DNA of 30,549 bases from an uncultured Collinsella sp. (GTDB lineage: Bacteria > Actinomycetota > Coriobacteriia > Coriobacteriales > Coriobacteriaceae), in NCBI GenBank assembly GCA_937989875.1, contig CALKBO010000048.1, positions 1-30,549 of the forward strand. Reading direction: 5' to 3'. Every line of letters begins with the position of its first letter. Position 1 is the first letter of the stretch. The position numbers were made by a program, and so were the translations under genes. Below are positions 20,955-29,748 of the stretch, piece by piece. Below the pieces are notes generated by a model. That model was given only the letters and a program-made list of their open reading frames with translations, made no database searches and was not told the origin of the DNA.

Positions 20955-21237
20955 GTGCAAGGTGAAGTTCGAGTGGAAGGGCTGGAAGCGCGGCGGCTAT
21001 GCCGAGGTTATGAACTCAGGCGCGGTGCAAACGCTTCTTAAGAAGAAGGCAGACGCCGCAGCGGCATCGTGCAACTCGTCCTTCTCCCGGCACCCCGGCG
21101 AGGGTGCCGGCTACATAGTCCGCAAGTTCAAGGGCAAGCTCGCAAACGGCTTCGTGGTTACCACGGCGACTCCGCACGCCCATGCGAGCGAGCGCAAGCA
21201 CAACCGCCTCAGATCCATGTTCGGAGGCGGTGAGTGA
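20947..21237 (+). CDS. HK97 gp10-like neck protein
   Basis: 96 residues, basic. Begins MAKCKVKFEWKGWKRGGY, then VQTLLKKKADAAAASCNSSF and a C-terminal RKFKGKLANGFVVTTATPHAHASERKHNRL. Length, basic charge and place fit the HK97 gp10/tail-attachment group. The stop overlaps the next GTG/ATG. Confidence 0.75.
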   Translation: MAKCKVKFEWKGWKRGGYAEVMNSGAVQTLLKKKADAAAASCNSSFSRHPGEGAGYIVRKFKGKLANGFVVTTATPHAHASERKHNRLRSMFGGGE

Positions 21238-21578
21238 TGGACGTGGAGCGCATGGTGGCGCAGCGGCTCATGGACGAGACCGGCATCGAGGCCGTGCTCG
21301 ACGTACCAGCTGACAGGCCCAGCGAGTTCATATCGGTGTCGCAGACCGGATCTATCCGCAGCGGCTGCATCAACCGTGTGCAGCTCGTGGCGCAGTCATG
21401 GGCGAAGACCCGCAGACGCGCCGCAGAGATCGCCGAAGCCGTGGAGCACGCAGTGCCGAGTCTCATGGACGAGGAGTGCGTGTTCGAGGCCACGTGCGGA
21501 GACACGTACCGCTGGGACGACCCAGACAGCCGCCAGCGCCGATACCAGACCAACGTAAACGTAACCATTTGCGAATAG
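21234..21578 (+). CDS. Tail terminator / tail completion protein
   Basis: 114 residues from GTG 21234 (ATG 21237 is an alternative). MVAQRLMDETGIEAVLDVPADRPSEFISVSQTG is the usual opening of phage tail-terminator proteins of the gpU-like class, which cap the tail tube at the head end. The ribosome-binding sequence GGAGGCGG lies at the end of the previous gene. The major tail gene follows, as expected. Confidence 0.75.
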   Translation: MMDVERMVAQRLMDETGIEAVLDVPADRPSEFISVSQTGSIRSGCINRVQLVAQSWAKTRRRAAEIAEAVEHAVPSLMDEECVFEATCGDTYRWDDPDSRQRRYQTNVNVTICE

Positions 21579-21586
21579 GAGCCGAC

Positions 21587-22162
21587 ATGGCACTTTTCAA
21601 GAAAAACGAGACCAAGAACGTCTCGTCCACCAAGGGCGTGAAGGGCGGATACATCTTCGTGGCTCCGACCGGCACCACCCTCCCCACAGACATCAAGACC
21701 AATCTCGCCGAAGCCTTCCTCAATCTCGGCTTCATCTCCGAGGACGGCTACACCGAGTCCGAGGAGACCGACGCCAACGAGCTGAAGGATATGAACGGCG
21801 ACCTCATGGACTCCGCCACGACCTCGCGCGTGGAGTCTGCGAAGCTCACGCTCGCGGAGATCAAGGCGCAAACACTCAAGGTCATGTATGGCGCCGAAAA
21901 CGTGACCGATCTCGATGGCGTTATCACCGTCGAGCACAACGGCAACAAGGACGAGGCGTGGTCGATCGTGCTCGAACTCGTGCTCAAGAACGGTCGCCGC
22001 TGGCGCAAGGTCGTGCCCTCCGCCAAGTTATCCGAGCTTGACGACCTCAAGCTCGCGGTGAGCGAGATCGCCGGGCGTCAGATCACGCTCAAGTACCTGG
22101 TCGATAGCGACGGAAACACCTGCTACGACTACATCGAGTCGACCGAAACCGCCATCGCCTAG
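21587..22162 (+). CDS. Major tail (tube) protein
   Basis: 191 residues. VKGGYIFVAPTGTTLPTD and LGFISEDGYTESEETDANELKDMNGDLM are the typical N-terminal part of siphovirus tube proteins; the C-terminal half is beta-rich with ITVEHNGNKDEAWSIVLELVLKNGRRWRKVVPSA. It builds the non-contractile tail tube. TAGGAG precedes the start. It stands before the tail chaperone pair as in most siphoviruses. Confidence 0.88.
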   Translation: MALFKKNETKNVSSTKGVKGGYIFVAPTGTTLPTDIKTNLAEAFLNLGFISEDGYTESEETDANELKDMNGDLMDSATTSRVESAKLTLAEIKAQTLKVMYGAENVTDLDGVITVEHNGNKDEAWSIVLELVLKNGRRWRKVVPSAKLSELDDLKLAVSEIAGRQITLKYLVDSDGNTCYDYIESTETAIA

Positions 22163-22173
22163 GAGGAATGCAG

Positions 22174-22422
22174 ATGACCGAGATCAAGTTTTCCGTCGAC
22201 GGCGTTGACGGCGAGTTCGCCGCAGACCTCGACGAGTTGAAGTCCTACAAGACTGTGAAGCAGTTCGCCCGAAGCGAAACCGACCCGGCGGGGATGATGG
22301 ACGCCATGGAGCGCATCTTCATGGGCCGCGACGAGGAGTACATCGAAGCGCTCGGAGGCACCTCCTACGACATGCGCCGCCTGTGCGACGCGGCATTCGA
22401 GGCTGCAAAGGCAAAAAACTAA
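22174..22422 (+). CDS. Tail assembly chaperone G (short form)
   Basis: 82 residues. ATG 22174 is preferred to ATG 22168 because AGGAGG (22161-22166) is too close to the latter. It begins MTEIKFSVDGVDGEF; the end reads EAAKAKN then TAA TAG. Its last codons contain the slippery site, so a fraction of ribosomes make the longer GT protein. G and GT together coat the tape measure protein during tail assembly. Confidence 0.88.
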   Translation: MTEIKFSVDGVDGEFAADLDELKSYKTVKQFARSETDPAGMMDAMERIFMGRDEEYIEALGGTSYDMRRLCDAAFEAAKAKN

Positions 22423-22462
22423 TAGGCTTCGCCAGCGACCTCGAGAACAGGCGCGGCGAAGC
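22413..22462 (+). promoter_or_regulatory. -1 programmed ribosomal frameshift signal (A AAA AAC plus stem-loop)
   Basis: The heptamer AAAAAAC (22413-22419) is in the right frame (GCA AAA AAC) and is followed by two stops. After a 6-base spacer, GCTTCGCC (22426-22433) pairs perfectly with GGCGAAGC (22455-22462), a stem with a 21-base loop. Slippage moves ribosomes into the T frame (next codon CTA). Confidence 0.9.
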
Positions 22463-22817
22463 GATAGCAGACTTCCAGCAGTTCTACGGCATAGCCCTGC
22501 CATTGGATGGAGCGCCCGAAGACCTCGATCGGATGGCGCTTCTCTGGCAGCACCTCCCCGACAACTCGCGCCTCGCCAAGGCGCAGTACCCGCAACTCAG
22601 GTGGAGCACGACCGACTACATGCTCTGGCGTATCGAGCACCAGCTTCGGTGCATCGCCTGGGGCATGGCCGACAAGAAGGACAGGAGCGCGGAGCCTCCC
22701 GAGCCTATCAAGACGCCGGCGCAGCTCGCAGAGCTTGAGCGCCACCGCGCGAACGCGCTGGAAGCCAAGGAAGAGATAGACAAGATCCTGGGGATAGGAG
22801 GGGAAGATGGCGACTAG
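22419..22817 (+). CDS. Tail assembly chaperone T extension (made as GT fusion)
   Basis: The -1 frame after the slippery site adds 132 residues to the 82 of G, giving a GT protein of 214 residues. The T part reads LIGFASDLENRRGEAIADFQQFYGI then LLWQHLPDNSRLAKAQYPQLRWSTTDYMLWRIEHQ, ending in an acidic coiled-coil tail. Known T domains bind tube subunits and bring them to the tape measure. An in-frame ATG at 22383 lies inside G and has no ribosome-binding site. It overlaps the tape measure start by 11 bases. Confidence 0.86.
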   Translation, partial: LIGFASDLENRRGEAIADFQQFYGIALPLDGAPEDLDRMALLWQHLPDNSRLAKAQYPQLRWSTTDYMLWRIEHQLRCIAWGMADKKDRSAEPPEPIKTPAQLAELERHRANALEAKEEIDKILGIGGEDGD

Positions 22818-25362
22818 TGTCGGGTCGGCCTATGTGTCCTTGATGCCGTCGATGGATGGCTTCGCGAGCAAAATCGGCAAGGAGTTCGGCAGCCAGGGCA
22901 ACGCCGCAGGCAAGGCCTTCGGCGACTCCATGACCGTCGGCATCGACGGCGGGGCCAAGAAGTCCTCGGGCATCCTGACAGGGCTTGGAACCGTAGCCAA
23001 GGGCGTCGCCACTGCGGCGGTGGCCGGGTTCACAGCGCTCACAGGGGCCGTGACCGCGATTGGCGGCGCGGCCCTTTCCGCATATGCAGACTACGAACAG
23101 CTGGTTGGCGGCGTCGACACCCTGTTCGGCTCCGCGTCGCAGACACTGCAAGGTTATGCCGCAGAGGCATACAAGACATGCGGAATGTCCGCCAACCAGT
23201 ACATGACGCAGGCCACGAGCTTCGCGGCCTCGCTCGTCTCGTCGTGCAGCGGCGATGTCGCCAAGGCGGCTGACTACGCGAACATGGCCATGGGCGACAT
23301 GTCGGACAACGTGAACAAGATGGGTTCCGACATGACAGACGTGCAGAACGCCTACCAAGGCTTTGCGAAGCAGAACTACACGATGTTGGACAACTTGAAG
23401 CTCGGCTACGGCGGCACGCAGGCTGAGATGAAGCGCCTTATCGCCGATGCCAACAAGCTGCGCCAGGAGCAGGGCAAGAACGCCGACCTCACGATCGACA
23501 GCTATGCCGATGTGGTCGAGGCCATCCATACCGTGCAGGAGAACATGGGCATCACCGGCACCACCGCCAAGGAGGCCGCTACCACGATCAGCGGCTCCAT
23601 CGGCATGGCGAAGGCCGCGTGGGAGAACTTCATCACCGGACTCGGGCGCGACGACGTCGACTTCTCGCAGCTCACGCAGCAGCTGCTTGAGTCGATCGGC
23701 GCGGTAGCTACGAACGTGGCTCCGAGGGTTGCGCAGATCGGCAAGGGAATCGTCGAGGCGTTCCCGGTTGTGCTGTCTGGCCTTGGCCCAGTCCTTGGCC
23801 CAGTGCTCTCGGAAGCGCTCGCTACTGCTTGGAACATCGCCGTAGGAGCCTTGGCTGAGCTTGGCATACAGCTGCCGACAGTCGACGCTTCCCAGATAAC
23901 GGGGGCGTTCCAAGCGATCGCCGACGCTGCGGCATCCGTCGTAGGCACGTGCAAGTCCGCTTTCGGGAAGCTTGGCGAGCAGATACCGGGCATCTGGGAC
24001 ACCATCGTCTCGACTATTGGCGGAGCCGTGACGACGATCATCTCGGCGGTGTCGCCGTTCGTGACGTACTTCGCATCGCAGATGCTGCCCGCCATCGCGT
24101 CATTTGCATCTGGCGCAGTCGGCGCGTTCAGCGCCGTGCGGCCTGTCATAGAGCAGCTTGGCTCGACGCTGCTGAACGTCGGCCAGGCCATCCTGCCCGT
24201 GCTACACAACGCCTTCGCGATGATCGTCCCGATCATTTCGCAGGTCATCGGCGTCGCCATGCAGCTTTTCGCTGCGGTAAGCCCGCTCGTGTCGCAGGTG
24301 GGCGCTGCGCTCATGCCGGCAATCACGTCTATCGGCACGGCGCTCGCAAACCTCGCCAACGCCGTGCTGCCGATATTGGCTAGCGGCATGCAGATAGTGC
24401 TCTCCGTGGCTCAGATGCTCATACCGGTAATCCAGACAGTGCTGTCTGTAGTTGGTTCAATCGTGTCCGTCGTGATAACGGTGGCAAGCCAGGTGATCTC
24501 GGTCGTGGTAAACGCCGCATCCGTCGTAGCCTCGGCCATTGGCCTCGTCATGTCGGTCGTGAGCGGCCTCGTGACTGCGGTTACCACGTTCATCGGCTCG
24601 ATCGTATCCGTTGTCGGCGGCGGGATAGCTACCGTGGTCGCCGCCGTTTCAGGCGGTGTGAACGCGGTAGTGGCGTTCGTCGGCTCGCTGGTGTCCTCAG
24701 CGCTCTCGCTCGTGTCCGGCCTCGTCTCCTCGATCGCCGGGTACTTCTCGACCATGGTGTCTACGATGGCGAACGCGGCGCAGCAGGTGTACGCGGCAGT
24801 GACGGGTGCCTTCTCGGCGCTCGTCGGCGCTGTGTCTGGCCATATCGGGAGCCTCATGAACACCATTTCCAGCATCCCCGGCCAGGTAATGGGCTTCTTC
24901 GCAGGCGCTGGGTCGTGGCTCGTCGGTTCCGGTCGCGCGTTGATCAACGGCTTCACGCAGGGCATCCAGAACGCAATCGGCGGCGCCCTTTCCGCCGTGT
25001 CCGGCGCCGTCTCGCAGATCCGCTCGTTCTTCCCGTTCTCGCCCGCAAAGCGCGGCCCATTCAGCGGCCACGGTTATACAACCTACTCGGGCAAGGCGCT
25101 CATGGAGGGATGGGCCGAGGGCATCGGCAGCGGCACGGGGGCGGTCAACTCCGCCATCACGTCGGCGCTAGCCTCCGCGAGCTCGCTTATCGGCTCGGGC
25201 ATCACGGTCGCTCCGTCGGTTGCCGTTGCCGGGGCAGGTGCCGCCGGCACGACCTACAACGTCACGGTCAATGGAGGAAGTGTAAACGCAGACCAGCGGA
25301 TCATGCAGGCGGTTGACGTTCTGGTCTCCGCAGCCAAGCGGTCCGCAGGGTCGGGAAGGTAG
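22807..25362 (+). CDS. Tape measure protein
   Basis: 851 residues, the longest gene in the window. The N-terminus VGSAYVSLMPSMDGFASKIGKEFG and YEQLVGGVDTLFGSASQTLQGYA are typical of siphovirus tape measures. Residues about 300-690 are long hydrophobic Ala/Val/Ser/Ile stretches with repeated VVSxVxS patterns, and the C-terminus has FFPFSPAKRGPFSGHGYT. At the usual 0.15 nm per residue the tail would be about 130 nm long (inference). No peptidase motif is seen. GGAGGGG precedes the start. Confidence 0.93.
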   Translation: MATSVGSAYVSLMPSMDGFASKIGKEFGSQGNAAGKAFGDSMTVGIDGGAKKSSGILTGLGTVAKGVATAAVAGFTALTGAVTAIGGAALSAYADYEQLVGGVDTLFGSASQTLQGYAAEAYKTCGMSANQYMTQATSFAASLVSSCSGDVAKAADYANMAMGDMSDNVNKMGSDMTDVQNAYQGFAKQNYTMLDNLKLGYGGTQAEMKRLIADANKLRQEQGKNADLTIDSYADVVEAIHTVQENMGITGTTAKEAATTISGSIGMAKAAWENFITGLGRDDVDFSQLTQQLLESIGAVATNVAPRVAQIGKGIVEAFPVVLSGLGPVLGPVLSEALATAWNIAVGALAELGIQLPTVDASQITGAFQAIADAAASVVGTCKSAFGKLGEQIPGIWDTIVSTIGGAVTTIISAVSPFVTYFASQMLPAIASFASGAVGAFSAVRPVIEQLGSTLLNVGQAILPVLHNAFAMIVPIISQVIGVAMQLFAAVSPLVSQVGAALMPAITSIGTALANLANAVLPILASGMQIVLSVAQMLIPVIQTVLSVVGSIVSVVITVASQVISVVVNAASVVASAIGLVMSVVSGLVTAVTTFIGSIVSVVGGGIATVVAAVSGGVNAVVAFVGSLVSSALSLVSGLVSSIAGYFSTMVSTMANAAQQVYAAVTGAFSALVGAVSGHIGSLMNTISSIPGQVMGFFAGAGSWLVGSGRALINGFTQGIQNAIGGALSAVSGAVSQIRSFFPFSPAKRGPFSGHGYTTYSGKALMEGWAEGIGSGTGAVNSAITSALASASSLIGSGITVAPSVAVAGAGAAGTTYNVTVNGGSVNADQRIMQAVDVLVSAAKRSAGSGR

Positions 25363-25365
25363 CCA

Positions 25366-27675
25366 ATGGGAACCTATACAAGGGAGATTCAGATCGCGGG
25401 GCGCAACCGCTGGTATTGCGGCTATATCTCCGTTGACGGCGTGAGCACGGTCAACGACACCACCTCGCGCATAACAATCACCGCCGCGATCGACGACAAG
25501 TATGCGGCACAGTACGGCACGCACTACGACGTGATCGTGAACGGCATCACCTACAGGTCGCGCGACGTGCTGCTCAACAACTACGGGAATTGGGCCACGC
25601 GCGACGCCGTGACCTTCACCGTGGACGTCGGGCGCGGGGCCAGCGGCTGGAACTGCTCCGTGCAGATCCACGTCTACGGCAAGACGTACAACAACTACTA
25701 CGGCAGCGCCGGCGGAGATGCCTGGGCAACAGAGTACGCTTGGATTCCCCAGCGCGGGTACTCGCAACCGCATCCGCCCAAGAACCCGAAGCTGGCCCGC
25801 GTTTCCGACACATCCCACAAGATCACGTGGGACGTCGACTACACGGGCATGGACGGCGCGTACCCCTGGGCTGGCGTGTATGTAGACCGCCGCACCGACG
25901 ACGGCTCATGGGTGAACATCGCCGACGTCTCGTGGGACGTGACCAACTACACCGACAACTCGACGACCGCAGGACACAAGTACGAGTACCGCCTTTGCGC
26001 CCACGGCCCGGGCGGCAACTCCACGCACGTCTCGTGCGGAACCACGTACACAACTCCGTCGGCACCTTCGCGCATCGATGCCATCAAGGCCGGCGCGTCC
26101 GAGGTGACGCTGCGCGTCTACGGGGCGTGGTGGTACGCCAGCGCATGGGATGTTCAGCGATCAGGCGACGACGGGAATACGTGGGCGGCGGTCTCGACCA
26201 CCACCGAGGGCGAAGACCCCGCATGGGTAGACCTGCACGACACCTCCGCGCCTGCCGGCACGATCGTCTACCGCGTCAGGGCCAAGCGCGGTAGCCTAAC
26301 GTCTTCGTGGGTCGAATCGAATTCCGTGACCACGATCACGCCGCCTCTCGCACCGAAGGTCACCGCCGACCATGTTGCGCCAACGGGGTCGGCAGCATCC
26401 TTCTCGTGGGTGCCCAACCACCCCGACGGCTCGGCGCAGTCCGCCGCGCAACTTGAGCTCGTCGGCAGCGAGACGATAACGAAGTCGTACACGACCGAGA
26501 AAAGCGCATCGGTCACACTCACGAAGGGAAGTTGGAAAGCTCGCGTTCGCACGAAGGGACTGCACGCCGATTGGGGCGCTTGGTCTGGCTATGCGGCGAT
26601 AACGGTCGCCGACTACCCGCAGTGCTGGGTCGCCTCCCCCGCTACCGACGGCATGCTCGTCGATGCGGTGCCGCTCACGGTGCAAGTCGCCGCAACCGAC
26701 GAAACTGGCATCGCGCAGGCAACGCTCACGCTCGCAGAGGTCGGCGGCGCGACGGTCGCCACGGCAGACGTCACGAACCTGAAGCCCGTGAGTTTCGGCA
26801 GCTACGCCACCATACGCAACGGCATCGACTATCTGCTCATGCTCACGGTCAAGGGCGGCTCCGGCCTGTCCAAGACGGCCATGCGCCGCTTCAAGACGCA
26901 CTGGGCGGAACCGGCCATCCCAGACGTGTCGCTGTCGTACGACGATGCGCTGGCGTGTCACGTGAAGGTGCGCAACGGCCTCTCGTCATACGAGATCGAG
27001 CAGACCACGCTCGTAGGCCCCATGACGGTCGACGAGGTGAGCAATGAGCTTTCCATGCTAGGCACGATCACAGTCGATGGTGACGCGCTGGTGCTCGGCA
27101 ACGCCTCCCGCTGCTCCGCCTTCACGGTGGAGCGCGTGGCGTACGGCGGCGATGCCGTCATAGCATCCGGCGTGCTTGACTCCCAAGAGACGATCGACCG
27201 CGTGCCGCCGCTAAACACCGACTACGAGTACAAGGTCACCGGGTACGCCGACAACGGCACCTCGTCGCAGACCGTGACCGATGCCAACGTGTTCGCGCAC
27301 GGGATGGCGCTTAACTTCGGCCAGGATGCATCGACCGTGCTTGTGCTCGACTACAACGGCGACTACTCGACAAGCTCTCAGCGATCCGTAGAGACATACC
27401 ACTTCGCCGATGGCGGCGAGAACGGCGACCTGCCCATTTCGTACATGCTCGACGAGCTGAACAAAAAGACCTCGCTCTCATGGGAGATGAAGCGCGACGG
27501 CCACGACAGGTACATACGGATTATGGACGAGCAGTGGAGGGGATGGTGGCGCGGACATGCGGGCGAACGCGCATACGGCCCCATGGACTTCGATATGTCT
27601 GTGAAGGGTGCAGGCATCTGGAAGGGTTCGGCCAACGTCACGCACAACGTCTTCGAGGAGCCGATAAATGGCTGA
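25366..27675 (+). CDS. Tail protein with fibronectin type III repeats
   Basis: 769 residues, in the place of the distal tail protein. The first 130 residues (EIQIAGRNRWYCGYISVDG, VGRGASGWNCSVQIHVYGKTYNNYYG) are beta-rich and unassigned. Then Ig/Fn3-like units follow: about 140-235 (PPKNPKLARVSDTSHKITW), about 238-335 (APSRIDAIKAGASEVTLRV) and about 338-425 (PKVTADHVAPTGSAASFSW), and probably one more. The final 130 residues (ISYMLDELNKKTSLSWEMKR) match Gram-positive phage tail proteins. Likely external, contacting cell-wall polysaccharide or keeping the virion near the surface. Confidence 0.8.
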   Translation: MGTYTREIQIAGRNRWYCGYISVDGVSTVNDTTSRITITAAIDDKYAAQYGTHYDVIVNGITYRSRDVLLNNYGNWATRDAVTFTVDVGRGASGWNCSVQIHVYGKTYNNYYGSAGGDAWATEYAWIPQRGYSQPHPPKNPKLARVSDTSHKITWDVDYTGMDGAYPWAGVYVDRRTDDGSWVNIADVSWDVTNYTDNSTTAGHKYEYRLCAHGPGGNSTHVSCGTTYTTPSAPSRIDAIKAGASEVTLRVYGAWWYASAWDVQRSGDDGNTWAAVSTTTEGEDPAWVDLHDTSAPAGTIVYRVRAKRGSLTSSWVESNSVTTITPPLAPKVTADHVAPTGSAASFSWVPNHPDGSAQSAAQLELVGSETITKSYTTEKSASVTLTKGSWKARVRTKGLHADWGAWSGYAAITVADYPQCWVASPATDGMLVDAVPLTVQVAATDETGIAQATLTLAEVGGATVATADVTNLKPVSFGSYATIRNGIDYLLMLTVKGGSGLSKTAMRRFKTHWAEPAIPDVSLSYDDALACHVKVRNGLSSYEIEQTTLVGPMTVDEVSNELSMLGTITVDGDALVLGNASRCSAFTVERVAYGGDAVIASGVLDSQETIDRVPPLNTDYEYKVTGYADNGTSSQTVTDANVFAHGMALNFGQDASTVLVLDYNGDYSTSSQRSVETYHFADGGENGDLPISYMLDELNKKTSLSWEMKRDGHDRYIRIMDEQWRGWWRGHAGERAYGPMDFDMSVKGAGIWKGSANVTHNVFEEPING

Positions 27676-28753
27676 TTGGGGAAAACCGTTCCTCACCTCG
27701 TTCCGCTTCATGCGCGTAGACCGCGCAAGCGGCAACGAGGTCGAGAGAATCACGAACATAAAGAACGGCGGGTGCATTGAGCGCAACCAGGACAAGGACT
27801 ACACCACAGGGCAGGTCGATTACTCCGGGGCGCTCGATATCGGGGCAGATCTGCTGCGGGTGTACCTCGATGCCGACTTCGGTGGCGCGTCAGTCAGTGA
27901 GGCGCTGGGGACTTTCGTTGTCTCAGCGCCGAAAAGGACCAGACGCGGCGTCAACTCAACCGGCACGGCAGTCCTGTCGGGCAGGCTGTCGGAGGTTGCG
28001 GAGGACGAATTCGATGCCCCATTCACGGTGGCGGCTGGAACCGTGGTTGTCCCCTACGTCGTAAAGTTGCTCAAGGCGGCTGGCTTCGCTGACGTGATCG
28101 CCGAAGGCTCCGACTACAAGCTAGCGCAGGATTGGACGCTCGGAATCGATTCGGGCGACATGAGGCTGTCGAAGCGCCTGGCGGCGTGCAACGCGCTGCT
28201 CGACGTGGCGGGCTTCCGCGCCGTCGACGAGGACGCCTACGGAAGGCCCGTACTTCGCAGATATAGGGAGCCGCAGGACAGGCCCGTTTCCATGACCCTT
28301 CGAGAGGGCTCTGGCGCACGCTTCATCAACGAGGTAGTCGACGAGCTTGACCGCTCGGGCGTCGCCAACGTGGTGCACTGCGACTACGAAACGCAGGACG
28401 CCTTCTACCGTGGCACGGCCATCGACTCAGACCCGAGCAGCCCTTACTCCACGGTTTCGCGCGGTTGGCGCAAGACGGCCACGTACAGCTACAGCGACCT
28501 GCCCGAGGGGTCTACCGATGCCGAGAGACAGAGGAACGCCGATGCCAAGGCTAACGAGATGCTGCGAACACAGCAGAGCGCTATCCGTAGAGTCACGGTC
28601 AAGCGGACGTACGCTCCTATCGCGTGCGGCGATGCCGTGATGGTCGATTGGGCAAGCGCCGGCATCAGCGGCAAGTTCGCGGTGAGGACTGCGACTCTCA
28701 CGCTCGTGGGAGGATGCCCAATCGAGATGGAGGTGAAGAGGTATGAGCGATGA
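27668..28753 (+). CDS. Tail hub-like protein (gp27/Tal-like)
   Basis: 361 residues, mixed alpha/beta. LTSFRFMRVDRASGNEVERITNI, then GALDIGADLLRVYLDADF, and KRLAACNALLDVAGFRAVDEDAYGRPVLRRY are reminiscent of the hub proteins that form the tail tip and start membrane penetration. No peptidase motif was found, so host entry activity may lie elsewhere. The start overlaps the previous gene by 8 bases. Confidence 0.7.
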   Translation: MADWGKPFLTSFRFMRVDRASGNEVERITNIKNGGCIERNQDKDYTTGQVDYSGALDIGADLLRVYLDADFGGASVSEALGTFVVSAPKRTRRGVNSTGTAVLSGRLSEVAEDEFDAPFTVAAGTVVVPYVVKLLKAAGFADVIAEGSDYKLAQDWTLGIDSGDMRLSKRLAACNALLDVAGFRAVDEDAYGRPVLRRYREPQDRPVSMTLREGSGARFINEVVDELDRSGVANVVHCDYETQDAFYRGTAIDSDPSSPYSTVSRGWRKTATYSYSDLPEGSTDAERQRNADAKANEMLRTQQSAIRRVTVKRTYAPIACGDAVMVDWASAGISGKFAVRTATLTLVGGCPIEMEVKRYER

Positions 28754-29000
28754 ACTCATGTCGGCCATGCGCCGATACGGCGCCGCGATGGCCGATGCGA
28801 CCGCCAACGACCCTCCCGGCCAGCAGGCGTGCTACGGAACGGTGAATTCCGTATCCGGAGCCACCATGGCCGTATCGGTGAAGGGGGCATCCCTGAAGCT
28901 CCCGTACACCACCTCATGCTCGGGAGCCAAGGCAGGCGACCGATGCATCATCCAGGCAATCGGCCCGCACGCCATCGTGATCGGCGTGCTAGCTAAGTAA
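28743..29000 (+). CDS. Small tail-tip protein, unknown
   Basis: 85 residues. The N-terminal helix MSDELMSAMRRYGAAMAD leads into a compact beta part (CYGTVNSVSGATMAVSVKGASLKLPYTTSC, GDRCIIQAIGPHAIVIGVLAK) resembling a small OB-like fold as in spike or baseplate proteins. It overlaps the hub gene by 11 bases. Family not certain. Confidence 0.68.
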   Translation: MSDELMSAMRRYGAAMADATANDPPGQQACYGTVNSVSGATMAVSVKGASLKLPYTTSCSGAKAGDRCIIQAIGPHAIVIGVLAK

Positions 29001-29010
29001 AGGAGGTGCG

Positions 29011-29736
29011 ATGGCAGATACCAACAAAGGCGCGGCGCTGCTGCTCAACGATGCGGGTAACATCGACCGCGCCAGAACCACCGACGGCTCAATCTTCCGC
29101 ATCGAGTCGACGCTATCGATGGAGGCCGCCGAAGAGGCCAAGACGGCAGCGGCGAACTGCAACACCGCGACTGAAAGCGCCGAAGCGGCAGAGAAGACGC
29201 GCGTGTCCAACGAGAACGCTCGGAAAACAGCTGAGACCGAGCGCGGCAACAACGAGACAACCCGCAAGAACAACGAGACGTCGCGCAAGAACGCCGAGAC
29301 AACACGTCAAGACAACGAAACTGCGCGAAAGAATGCCGAAACCACGCGCCAGAACAACGAGACGAGCCGATCGAACGCCGAGATCGAACGCAAAAAGGCC
29401 GAAAGCCAGCGCCATGACGAGCATATCGCCGACCAACAAGCATCGAGCAACGCGACCTCTGCGGCGAACGGCGCGGCTTCGCGTGCGGACGCAGCGGCGA
29501 ACCAGGCGTTGCAGATCGCCAACTCCGTGGCGCAAGGCAGCGCAGGAAGCTCGGACGTCGCGGAGCTGCGTGCCCAGAACGCGAAGCTCGCGACGCTTTT
29601 GGCGAACTCGACAGGTCAGTTCATATACATGGGCGGAACAGTCTACTGCCCGGCTTCAAAGGCATCGGCGAGCGGGGTGACCGTAACGTTCGGCTCAACA
29701 TGCTCCGCAAGCGGCAATACCATCACATTGATTTAA
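29011..29736 (+). CDS. Heptad-repeat fibre/neck protein
   Basis: 241 residues with AAAGGAGGTG before the start. After an N-terminal 35-residue attachment part, residues 70-139 are ten consecutive seven-residue units such as ARKTAET, TRKNNET and ARKNAET (29218-29427, 21-base period), a long coiled-coil rod. An Ala-rich helix (about 145-190) and a small beta C-terminus (TGQFIYMGGTVYCPAS) follow. This is the layout of a trimeric tail-fibre shaft. Confidence 0.78.
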   Translation: MADTNKGAALLLNDAGNIDRARTTDGSIFRIESTLSMEAAEEAKTAAANCNTATESAEAAEKTRVSNENARKTAETERGNNETTRKNNETSRKNAETTRQDNETARKNAETTRQNNETSRSNAEIERKKAESQRHDEHIADQQASSNATSAANGAASRADAAANQALQIANSVAQGSAGSSDVAELRAQNAKLATLLANSTGQFIYMGGTVYCPASKASASGVTVTFGSTCSASGNTITLI

Positions 29737-29748
29737 GAAGGAAACGAA

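Noticed and set aside
22708..23913. A 401-codon minus-strand frame opposite the tape measure gene
   Set aside because: Shadow frame; low-complexity translation and no start signal.
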